This document shows, one piece after another, positions 57,046 through 64,000 of a stretch of DNA of 64,000 nucleotides. Positions within the stretch are counted from its first letter, which is position 1, and each line of letters begins with the position of its first letter. Origin of the DNA: Jejubacter calystegiae (GTDB taxonomy: Bacteria; Pseudomonadota; Gammaproteobacteria; Enterobacterales; Enterobacteriaceae); the NCBI RefSeq assembly GCF_005671395.1, contig NZ_CP040428.1, positions 3,596,001 to 3,660,000 of the forward strand, read 5' to 3'. The position numbers and the translations under genes were made by a program. The notes beneath the pieces are model-generated. The model was given only the letters and a program-made list of their open reading frames with translations, searched no databases and had not been told where the DNA came from.

Positions 57046-58260
57046 ATGTCCAGTTCCCTCACCCGAAAACTGCGCCAGTCGGATGCGGCTCTGACCGCGC
57101 TTCATGCCCAGACCCTGGTGGTGACGCTGGCGGCGTCGAGCGCCTCTACGCCGCTATATGCGCTCTATCGGGCGGCGTGGACATTTTCTCCTTTCCTGCT
57201 CACGGTGGCCTTTGCCGCCTATGCTATTGCGCTATTACTGACGCTGCTGTTCGTTGGCCGCCTTTCGGATCGTATCGGCCGTCGTCCGGTGATCCTGGGC
57301 GCATTGCTGTTTGAAGGCGCCAGCATGTTGCTGTTTCTGAACGCGACTGATATTGGCTGGTTGATTGGCGCACGTCTGGTACTGGGAGTGGCGACCGGCC
57401 TTGCCACTTCGGCCCTGAGCGCGGCCATTATCGATCTTTCTCCACAGCGCGGCGGCTTTGTTAACGGCGTTTCGCCGCTGTTCGGCATGGGGGTTGGCGC
57501 GCTGGGAGGCGGGCTGCTGGCGCAGTATGCTCCTGCGCCGCTGCATTTCATCTATGCGCTACTGCTTGGGCTGTTTGCGCTGCAGTTTATCCGGACCTGG
57601 TTTTCACGTGAGACGGCGGGCGTGCTACGCCCTGACGCCTGGCAGCCGCTGCCGAAGATAGCAGTTCCGCCTGCGGCCCGTGCCACGCTGCTGCTGGTCA
57701 GTCCGGTGAATATCGCTGCCTGGGCGCTGTGCGGTTTTTACCTGTCGCTGATGCCTTCGCTGTTGCAACAGGTCACGGGGATAACAGCGCTGGGATTTTC
57801 GGGGCTGGCCGTGGCGCTGTTGGCCTTTAGCGGCGCGGCGGCGGTTGTCGTTGCACGGCACCAGAGCGGCTATCGGGCGCTGGCGGGGGGAACGATGGCG
57901 ATGATTCCCGGCTCGCTACTGATTCTGGCGGGGATCATTTCAGGATCCGTCGCGCTGCTGTTGGTCGGTTCGGTTTTTGCCGGTGCTGGGCTGGGGGCGG
58001 GATTCCTGGGCGCCATTAAAAGCATAGTGCCGCTGGCTGAACCCCATGAACGGGCAGGGTTGATGGCGGTATTTTATATAGAAAGCTACCTGGCGAATGC
58101 GATACCCGCCATGAGCGCCGGGCTGCTGGTTCAGGTAATTGGGTTGAAGGCAACCGCGCAAGCGATGAGCCTGCTGGTGTTATGTCTGTCGGCGATCGCG
58201 GCTGTTACCGTGCGCAAGGTCGGGCGCCAGCAGGCAGCGCCCGATATGCCCCATGCTTAA
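57046..58260 (+). CDS. MFS transporter, probable drug/metabolite exporter
   Basis: Twelve-segment MFS protein of 404 residues. ATG 57046 follows AGAGGT; a GTG at 57043 adds one residue. The signature loop is GRLSDRIGRRPVILGALLFE, and LVLGVATGLATSALSAAIID is the TM4 region. It pairs with the divergent TetR repressor, a layout typical of inducible efflux. The substrate is unknown. Confidence 0.87.
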   Translation: MSSSLTRKLRQSDAALTALHAQTLVVTLAASSASTPLYALYRAAWTFSPFLLTVAFAAYAIALLLTLLFVGRLSDRIGRRPVILGALLFEGASMLLFLNATDIGWLIGARLVLGVATGLATSALSAAIIDLSPQRGGFVNGVSPLFGMGVGALGGGLLAQYAPAPLHFIYALLLGLFALQFIRTWFSRETAGVLRPDAWQPLPKIAVPPAARATLLLVSPVNIAAWALCGFYLSLMPSLLQQVTGITALGFSGLAVALLAFSGAAAVVVARHQSGYRALAGGTMAMIPGSLLILAGIISGSVALLLVGSVFAGAGLGAGFLGAIKSIVPLAEPHERAGLMAVFYIESYLANAIPAMSAGLLVQVIGLKATAQAMSLLVLCLSAIAAVTVRKVGRQQAAPDMPHA

Positions 58261-58303
58261 TCAGAACATCGCCATCGAAACGTCATTTCGCGATGTCATA
58301 CCG

Positions 58304-59584
58304 TCAGGGATCGGGCCGGGTTGTTTCATCAAATACGGTGCGTTCATTAGGCGTACCCGCCTGGTCCATTCCTACGCCGGTGGCATCAGGCAGGAAATGC
58401 GAGGTGATAAACGCAATGGTATAAGCCGAAATCGCCAGCAGCCCCATGGCACGGCCGAGCGCCATATGGGTGGCAAGGATACCCACCGCCGCTGGCATCA
58501 GAGAGCCAAACCCTCTGCCGAAACTGGCGCAGAATCCGGCACCAGCGCCCCGTAATCGGGTTGGATAAAGCTCTGAAAAAGCAGGGGTAATACCCGAAGC
58601 CAGCCCACCCTGAAAGGCGCCCAGAAAGAAGCCCAGTATCAGGGTTGCCGCAAGGCTTATGTCAGCGAACATATAGATACCGACCACCAGCGCCTGCAGG
58701 CACAGAAACAGCATCATTGTGCGCCACCGACCGAGTCGGTCGCTGATGTAGCCACAAATAAAGGGGCCGAGTAGTGAGCCCAGAATATTAATACATAAAT
58801 ACCCGGACATAGAAGTTACTGGCAGGCCAAGAGTTATCCGTAAATAAGTAGGGAGCCAGGTGATCATAATATAAGCACCACCGAAAACACCGCTGGAAAA
58901 TAGGGTCCCGGTCACCGTCATACGCAAAAATTCCGGGGAGAAAATACCGCTGTCACCACCCTTTTTTACGTGGTTCGACAGAGTATTAAATACTGGCGAT
59001 TCGGGAACCGAACGACGTAACCACCACAGCAGCATGGCGGGGATCGTGCCTACAGTAAAAAAGATTCGCCAGGCAATTTCCTGAGAAAAGAAACTCAACA
59101 CTACCGGTAGCGTGGCCAGCGATAGCGCATTGCCGATGGCATAACCGCTCTGGATAGAGGCTGCGACCCGGCCCCGAACCCGCGCACGAATAACTTCGCT
59201 AATCAATACACCGCACACCACCATTTCGCCGCCGTAACCCAACCCCTGAAGGAAGCGGAGCGGCAGAAACTGCCAGAAGCTGGTACAGAAAGCGGTCAGC
59301 AGGGTAAACAGGGAAAGCCAGATAACGGTCAGACGCAAAACCCGGGTACGTCCGAAACGATCGGCCAGACGGCCTGCACTCCAGCCACCAAGAGCGCTGC
59401 CAATCAGTGACGCCGAACTCAAAATTCCGGCATCTGATTTACTAAGAAAACCGATAGTAAGAAGAATCGGCATTGCCAGGGAGTATATGGTGGAATCAAA
59501 CGCATCCAGCACATAGCCGCCAAAACAGGACCAGTAAGTTTTACGTTCTACCGAACCAAGATCGCTATACCAGCCAATTTTCAT
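58304..59584 (-). CDS. MFS metabolite:proton symporter
   Basis: Twelve-segment MFS protein of 426 residues from ATG 59584 (MKIGWYSDLGSVERKTYWSC). The first helix carries GGYVLDAFDSTIYSLAMPIL, related to the D-x-F-D motif of sialate and aromatic-acid symporters. AGRLADRFGRTRVLRLTVIW is the loop 2-3 signature. It could import an organic or aromatic acid, and so serve the pca pathway, or a sugar acid from the uronate locus. Neither is shown. It converges with the preceding MFS gene. Confidence 0.85.
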   Translation of the reverse strand: MKIGWYSDLGSVERKTYWSCFGGYVLDAFDSTIYSLAMPILLTIGFLSKSDAGILSSASLIGSALGGWSAGRLADRFGRTRVLRLTVIWLSLFTLLTAFCTSFWQFLPLRFLQGLGYGGEMVVCGVLISEVIRARVRGRVAASIQSGYAIGNALSLATLPVVLSFFSQEIAWRIFFTVGTIPAMLLWWLRRSVPESPVFNTLSNHVKKGGDSGIFSPEFLRMTVTGTLFSSGVFGGAYIMITWLPTYLRITLGLPVTSMSGYLCINILGSLLGPFICGYISDRLGRWRTMMLFLCLQALVVGIYMFADISLAATLILGFFLGAFQGGLASGITPAFSELYPTRLRGAGAGFCASFGRGFGSLMPAAVGILATHMALGRAMGLLAISAYTIAFITSHFLPDATGVGMDQAGTPNERTVFDETTRPDP

Positions 59585-59892
59585 AATATACCTGATGTTG
59601 TGAAAAGAATGCCGGACCCGGCCAGAAAGGCTGAGCATGATGTAAGCAATGTTATTTATGCCATCTAAAATAAAACGCGCCGAATAAATAAAAACCCTGA
59701 TTCATGTAGGTTGTGATCTTTATTCTGATTATCTTTAGTTAGCGTAATAAATGATGATTTGGGAAGCGGATTTGTTTTGTGGTGCTATGAGTTATTTTTA
59801 TAGTCGCTAAGCATTTCCCGAAATGTTAAAAAGAGATGCCTGGGGCATCGTGCCCCGCAACGACTCATGACCCCACAAGTAAGGAGTCCACC

Positions 59893-60123
59893 ATGCCGCA
59901 CGTTGATATTAAATACTTCCCGCGCGACCTGAGCGAAGAGCAGAAACAGGCGCTGAGCGACGATATCTATGCCGTACTGAATAAGCATCTGCAGACCAAA
60001 GAGAGCTCGCTGTCGGTAGCCCTGACTGAAGTAGCTCCGGAAGCCTGGAAAGAGCAGGTCTGGGATCCCATCATCCAGCCATCGCTGGAAACCCTGGTGA
60101 AGAAACCCGGCTATAGCATGTAA
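59893..60123 (+). CDS. pptA: Tautomerase PptA (4-oxalocrotonate tautomerase family)
   Basis: Small tautomerase of 76 residues whose catalytic base is the N-terminal proline exposed after Met removal (MPHVDIKYFPRDLSEEQKQA). The end LVKKPGYSM matches E. coli PptA (YdcE). Start at 59893 behind AAGGAG. The physiological substrate is unknown; phenylpyruvate is used in vitro by relatives. Confidence 0.92.
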   Translation: MPHVDIKYFPRDLSEEQKQALSDDIYAVLNKHLQTKESSLSVALTEVAPEAWKEQVWDPIIQPSLETLVKKPGYSM

Positions 60124-60246
60124 CAGCGCTTGCGCCGGGCTCCCTGGCGCGGTGCTTTCATTCGAAAGCTTTTTGCGACTTCAGTCACGGTTGTTCTATA
60201 CTGCCGCTCGTTATTTTTGCATTCCGGCACCGGACAACGAGGTTGT

Positions 60247-61062
60247 ATGAAGATTAAGCTCATCGCTGTGGATATGGACGGCACCTTCCTGAACGACAGG
60301 AAAGAGTACGATAAACAACGCTTTCTGGCGCAGTATGCCGCGCTGCGCGAGCAGGGCATTCGCTTTGTGGTCGCCAGCGGTAACCAGTACTACCAGCTCA
60401 TCTCTTTCTTTCCGGAAATTCGCCACGAGATTGCCTTTGTAGCCGAGAATGGCGCCCTGATTTATGACCGTGATGAGCAGGTCTGGCACGCTGAACTGAC
60501 CCACGATGACACTCTGTCAGTCCTGGATGCGCTGGATGATTTCCGCGGCACCAACTTTGTGGCCTGCGGCCTGAAGAGCGCTTACGTGCGCGAAGGGGCG
60601 CCGGAGGCTTTCCTGAGTCTGATGGCAAAACATTATCATCGTCTGCAACCGGTGCAGGATCTGCGTACCGTTGACGATGTGATCTTTAAGTTTTCCCTGA
60701 ATCTGCCGGATGCCGAAGTCCCGGCCCTGGTGCGCCAGTTGGATCATAAACTGGACGGTATTGTGAAGCCGGTTACCAGCGGTTTCGGTTTTGTCGACCT
60801 GATTATCCCTGGAGCCCACAAAGCCAGCGGCCTGTCGCGTCTGCTAACGCGCTGGAACATCGCGCCGCAGGAGTGCGTTGCCGTGGGCGACAGCGGCAAC
60901 GATGTGGAGATGCTGGAACTGGTGGGCTACTCCTTCGCTATGGAAAATGCCGCAGAGGCGGTGAGTGAGGTGGCGAAATACCAGACCACCTCCAACAACG
61001 ACAGCGGCGTGCTGAAGGTGATCGATGCCGTGTTACAGGGCGAGAAACCCTTTAGCGCTTAA
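60247..61062 (+). CDS. ybiV: HAD-superfamily sugar phosphatase, YbiV/SupH-like
   Basis: Cof-type HAD phosphatase of 271 residues, collinear with E. coli YbiV (sugar and sugar-phosphate phosphatase). Motif I is [11 protein letters not shown], motif II VVASGNQ, and motif [27 protein letters not shown] and [20 protein letters not shown] belong to the C2 cap boundaries. Start at 60247 behind CGAGG. Its 3' end overlaps the convergent tqsA by 11 bp. Confidence 0.92.
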   Translation: MKIKLIAVDMDGTFLNDRKEYDKQRFLAQYAALREQGIRFVVASGNQYYQLISFFPEIRHEIAFVAENGALIYDRDEQVWHAELTHDDTLSVLDALDDFRGTNFVACGLKSAYVREGAPEAFLSLMAKHYHRLQPVQDLRTVDDVIFKFSLNLPDAEVPALVRQLDHKLDGIVKPVTSGFGFVDLIIPGAHKASGLSRLLTRWNIAPQECVAVGDSGNDVEMLELVGYSFAMENAAEAVSEVAKYQTTSNNDSGVLKVIDAVLQGEKPFSA

Positions 61063-62089
61063 CCGAAACATCGCCCAGCAGAAAAGCGATGCTGCGACCG
61101 CCCTGGCTCTGCTCCAGGGCGATCTTCACGATAATGGTCAGCGGTACCGACAGCAGCATACCCACCGGCCCCAGTAGCCATCCCCAGAAGATCAGCGAAA
61201 CGAACACCACCAGGGTAGAAAGCCCCAGCCCACGCCCCATAATGCGCGGCTCCAGAATATTACCGAACAGCATATTAACCGCCAGGTAAAGGAGTACCAC
61301 CAGCAACGCATCGTAGAGGCCGCTGAAGACCAGCACCTGAGCAACAGGCGGAATGGCGGCCAGCACGGAACCGATATTGGGGATGTAGTTCAGCGCAAAG
61401 GCCAGTAATCCCCAGACGAAGGCAAAACGCACCGAAAGCAGCGACAGCATACCCCATACCACCAGACCGGTGACCAGACTGATAGCGGTTTTCAGCACCA
61501 GATAGTGGGTAACGCTATCCAGCGCTCGCTGAATAGCGGCCATGCCTTCAGCCGGGCGGCTCATCAACTGCTGAAGTTTGGTGGGCAGTTGCGGCACTTC
61601 CAGCAGCATAAAGACCACCGTTAACAGCAGCAGGAAGATCGAGGTCATCGCATTAGAAAGCCGGGTCAGCAGGTTGGTGATGAGCGTCATCGCGGCATTG
61701 GGATCGATATATTTCACCACCTCCTCGACCGATACCTGAATACCAACCCGCTGTAGCCACGGCTCCAGGCTGGAAAGCGGAGCAATCAGCGATGAACGAT
61801 ACTGGGGCAGGGTGCGGGCCAGTTCATTTAGCGAAGTCCCCAGATAGGCCAGCAGCAGCACGGCCAGCATGACGATGGCGCTCACCAGCAGCACGATGGC
61901 CAGCGCGCGCGGAATACGGATACGCTCCAGCAGGCTGACCACCGGGTTCAGGATCACGGCAACGAACAGCGCCAGTACGAAGGGCACGATAAGATCGGCG
62001 GCCACTTTAATTCCGGCCAGCACAATCACCAGCATTCCCAGCATAATAACCAGTTTTAAAGCGTTCAACGTAATAATGGGTTTTGCCAT
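61052..62089 (-). CDS. tqsA: TqsA, autoinducer-2 exporter
   Basis: AI-2E-family membrane transporter; in E. coli it exports AI-2 and affects biofilm. The start at 62089 ([20 protein letters not shown]) follows GGAG and matches E. coli. Other conserved stretches are [20 protein letters not shown] and [20 protein letters not shown]. About eight membrane segments, 345 residues. Divergent from mdtJI. Confidence 0.95.
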   Translation of the reverse strand: MAKPIITLNALKLVIMLGMLVIVLAGIKVAADLIVPFVLALFVAVILNPVVSLLERIRIPRALAIVLLVSAIVMLAVLLLAYLGTSLNELARTLPQYRSSLIAPLSSLEPWLQRVGIQVSVEEVVKYIDPNAAMTLITNLLTRLSNAMTSIFLLLLTVVFMLLEVPQLPTKLQQLMSRPAEGMAAIQRALDSVTHYLVLKTAISLVTGLVVWGMLSLLSVRFAFVWGLLAFALNYIPNIGSVLAAIPPVAQVLVFSGLYDALLVVLLYLAVNMLFGNILEPRIMGRGLGLSTLVVFVSLIFWGWLLGPVGMLLSVPLTIIVKIALEQSQGGRSIAFLLGDVSVKR

Positions 62090-62302
62090 CCCGGCTCTCC
62101 GCATAGTGGTCTCCGGCGAAAAATAGCATGTTGGCTGGTTTCTGGGAAATATCCAGCGTAAAAATAGAGACTGATGGTAAAGAACCGAAAATAAATTGAG
62201 TTTCAGAAGGGTCTTATGATAGAAGATAGTGGTGTTTAGCTACCGGAGACAATTTTCTGTCCGCAATGATGAGAAGCAACCCGCGGATAAGTTGTACAAA
62301 TT

Positions 62303-62404
62303 ATGAATCAGACACTGATGTCTTTATTCTTTTTCACCGATCGTTCCCTTTTTTCTGTCGCCAGCCTCTTTAGTGGCGAACAGCACTGGCGCAGCGCGCT
62401 CTAG
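62303..62404 (+). CDS. mdtU: Leader peptide upstream of mdtJI (MdtU-like)
   Basis: A 33-codon ORF starting MNQTLMSLFFFTDRSLFSVA and ending EQHWRSAL, then TAG. It sits 127 bp before mdtJ, where E. coli has the uORF mdtU, whose translation is reported to link spermidine to mdtJI expression. The region after it contains a hairpin (CGTGAC..GTCACG, about 62419-62452) and C-rich sequence before it that could support Rho-dependent termination. The ORF is below usual gene-calling size. I identify it by position, length and composition, not by alignment. Confidence 0.6.
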   Translation: MNQTLMSLFFFTDRSLFSVASLFSGEQHWRSAL

Positions 62405-62530
62405 CCCCAATCTCTCCTGTTCGTGACCCGGCATTTTTCCGGCCCGTCACGCTAATTTCTCTTTTATTTACTTTCTGTTAAATGTCGTTTAACAGATCGG
62501 CATTATCATATTTACGTTCAGGAGAGCGTT

Positions 62531-62872
62531 ATGTTGTATTGGATATTTCTGGCTCTGGCGATTGTTTTTGAAATTACCGGAACCCTGTCGATAAAATGGG
62601 CTGGTGAGACTTCCGGCGGCATACTATTTATGCTTGCGATGATTTCCCTTTCCTATATTTTTCTGTCTCTCGCCGTTAAGCGAATTGCGCTGGGCGTGGC
62701 TTACGCTATGTGGGAAGGCATTGGTATTTTGTTTATTACGCTGTTCAGCGTGCTGCTGTTTGGCGAATCGCTGCCATGGCTGAAGCTGGCGGGGCTGGCG
62801 ACGCTGATAGCGGGGATTGCACTGATTAAATCAGGTACCCGCAAGCAGGAGGTGGCCCATGGCGCAGTTTGA
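62531..62872 (+). CDS. mdtJ: Spermidine exporter subunit MdtJ (SMR family)
   Basis: Small multidrug resistance-type protein of 113 residues with four membrane segments. With MdtI it forms a spermidine exporter. The SMR glutamate is in [35 protein letters not shown] is the family core and it ends EVAHGAV as in E. coli. GGAG precedes the ATG. It overlaps mdtI by 14 bp. Confidence 0.95.
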   Translation: MLYWIFLALAIVFEITGTLSIKWAGETSGGILFMLAMISLSYIFLSLAVKRIALGVAYAMWEGIGILFITLFSVLLFGESLPWLKLAGLATLIAGIALIKSGTRKQEVAHGAV

Positions 62873-63188
62873 GTGGATCCACGGCGCCTGGCTGGCGTTT
62901 GCTATCGTGCTGGAGATTGTTGCTAACATCCTGCTGAAATTTTCCGACGGCTTCCGCCGCAAGCTCTTTGGCGTGCTGTCGCTGCTGGCGGTAATGGGCG
63001 CCTTCAGCGCACTGTCTCAGGCTGTGAAGGGGATTGAACTGTCGGTGGCCTATGCGCTGTGGGGCGGTTTTGGCGTGGCGGCGACCGTGGCCGCGGGCTG
63101 GATACTGTTCGGTCAGCGCCTCAACCATCGCGGCTGGATGGGGCTGGGCCTGCTGCTGGTGGGCATGGTGCTGATTAAACTGGCCTGA
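62859..63188 (+). CDS. mdtI: Spermidine exporter subunit MdtI (SMR family)
   Basis: Partner of MdtJ; 109 residues, four membrane segments. [20 protein letters not shown] contains the conserved Glu; [20 protein letters not shown] and [19 protein letters not shown] match E. coli MdtI closely. Translation is probably coupled to mdtJ through the overlap. Confidence 0.95.
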   Translation: MAQFEWIHGAWLAFAIVLEIVANILLKFSDGFRRKLFGVLSLLAVMGAFSALSQAVKGIELSVAYALWGGFGVAATVAAGWILFGQRLNHRGWMGLGLLLVGMVLIKLA

Positions 63189-63209
63189 TGACAGGCGGGC
63201 TGGCGTGGA

Positions 63210-64000
63210 TTACTTTGCCAGCCCGTCCAGCTGTTCGCGAAAGGCCGTGACTGCAATGGCGCGGTTATCCGCCCGGGCGCGATCGTCAGGCGCCGGGGCG
63301 GAACTCTGAATACCAATGAGCTCCCAGCTACCGTTGCGCCTGAGCAGCAGAGGTGAGCCGCTGTCACCGGGCAGGGTATCGCACTGATGTGACAGCACGC
63401 CCTGCTGGGCCCATCCGGTAATCAGGCATTCCTGATGCATATAGAGAGTATCAAGGTGATCTTCCGGATATCCGGACTGCATGACCTTGCGACCCGCCTC
63501 TTTCAGTGCTGCAGTCAGTTCGCTACGGCTCCCCTTAAATAACCGCAGAGGCATAATGCCCGATGGGGCATAGCGCAGCACGATCAGCCCGTAATCCTTC
63601 GACGCGGCGGCGGGGGGAATAATCCAGCCATCGCCGTCCGGCTTCAGCAGGCGCCCCAGCCCCGTGGCCGCTCGCCCTTCAATACCGTGAATTTCATAGC
63701 GCCAGACCCCTTTTAGCGACACAAAGCGCAGCGCCACCGCACGATCCGGGCTGGCCTTCGGTGGAGAGAGCAGGCAGTGGCCTGCGGTTAATGCCAGATT
63801 TGGAGCAATAAGGGTGGCGGTGCACAGATTACCGCTGGCGGTTTCCAGTTGTCCGATGGCGTCCCAGGGAGAAAGAGTGGGGTCGGTGACCGGCACGCGA
63901 TCGTCCTGACCGAAAAAGAGCGTCTTAATTTGGGCGGCGCTGAGGTTGTCTGCATCGTCAGCCGTGGCATTCACAGACACCAGACAGAGCGCACCCAGTA
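63210..64000 (-). CDS. ydgD: YdgD-type trypsin-like serine protease (5' end beyond window)
   Basis: Periplasmic S1-family protease homologue. The visible 263 codons include the end of a signal peptide ([13 protein letters not shown]) running off the window, so the start codon is not seen; a GTG at 63980 is inside the signal sequence and not the true start. The catalytic triad is intact: His in LTAGHCLL, Asp in [10 protein letters not shown], Ser in [13 protein letters not shown]. Neighbours mdtI and ydgD are convergent as in E. coli. Its substrate is unknown. Confidence 0.92.
   Translation of the reverse strand, partial: LGALCLVSVNATADDADNLSAAQIKTLFFGQDDRVPVTDPTLSPWDAIGQLETASGNLCTATLIAPNLALTAGHCLLSPPKASPDRAVALRFVSLKGVWRYEIHGIEGRAATGLGRLLKPDGDGWIIPPAAASKDYGLIVLRYAPSGIMPLRLFKGSRSELTAALKEAGRKVMQSGYPEDHLDTLYMHQECLITGWAQQGVLSHQCDTLPGDSGSPLLLRRNGSWELIGIQSSAPAPDDRARADNRAIAVTAFREQLDGLAK

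Noticed and set aside
58304-59584. MFS gene as pcaK, the transporter of the pca pathway
   Set aside because: The helix-1 motif is only loosely similar to aromatic-acid symporters and the gene is 11 kb from the pca operon with other systems between.

Overview
The window is a stretch of chromosome from a member of the Enterobacteriaceae, in the replication-terminus half. Most genes match Escherichia coli proteins residue for residue over long runs (MalY/MalX/MalI, ManA, FumA, FumC, Tus, RstAB, FolM, YdgH, PntAB, UspE, Fnr, Ogt, AbgTBAR, SmrA, TqsA, MdtJI). A tus gene with its own Ter site at 20199-20214 places it near the terminus. Gene order is a mosaic relative to E. coli K-12: the malI/malXY/add end and the ydgA-to-pntB run are in familiar order. 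A block starting uspE-fnr-ogt, which sits elsewhere in K-12, lies between pntB and tqsA. I do not assign a genus.

Layout. 1-5229: add (cut by the window edge), the malXY operon and the divergent regulator malI with two perfect MalI-type operators. A structured, probably unannotated RNA lies between malY and add. 5230-12990: an accessory region holding two tandem paralogous Ig-repeat proteins with a C-terminus like type I secretion substrates. It also holds a 9-bp tandem repeat and a fused pair of dead insertion sequences (IS256 family and IS200 family). 13011-30138: core genes ydgA, manA, fumA, fumC, tus, rstB, rstA, folM, ydgI, ydgH, pntA and pntB. They are interrupted by a small unknown membrane-protein gene flanked by a perfect 100-bp direct repeat.

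30200-41223: uspE, fnr, ogt, an aldo/keto reductase, the p-aminobenzoyl-glutamate genes abgT-abgB-abgA with divergent abgR, two small poorly known genes, and smrA. 41220-47259: a lower beta-ketoadipate (pca) pathway, pcaIJFBDC, with a divergent IclR-type PcaR and an exact PcaR box. It converts 3-carboxy-cis,cis-muconate to succinyl-CoA and acetyl-CoA; the ring-cleaving dioxygenase pcaHG is not in the window.

47509-59584: a second accessory stretch. It carries an AA10 (LPMO-like) secreted protein whose copper histidine is not at the predicted mature N-terminus, and an SOS-controlled umuDC. It also carries a compact AraC-controlled locus for an unsaturated-uronate oligosaccharide: a DUF2264 protein, a LacY-type symporter, a GH88 unsaturated glucuronyl hydrolase and a KdgM-type porin. 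A TetR/MFS efflux pair with twin operators and another MFS transporter follow. 59893-64000: pptA, a ybiV-like phosphatase gene, tqsA, the spermidine exporter mdtJI preceded by an mdtU-like leader ORF, and the 3' part of a ydgD-type serine protease gene.

The best candidates for something undescribed are the DUF2264/GH88/KdgM uronate locus, the twin Ig-repeat proteins with a cysteine-containing unknown domain, the AA10 protein with a buried copper histidine, and the structured RNA between add and malY.
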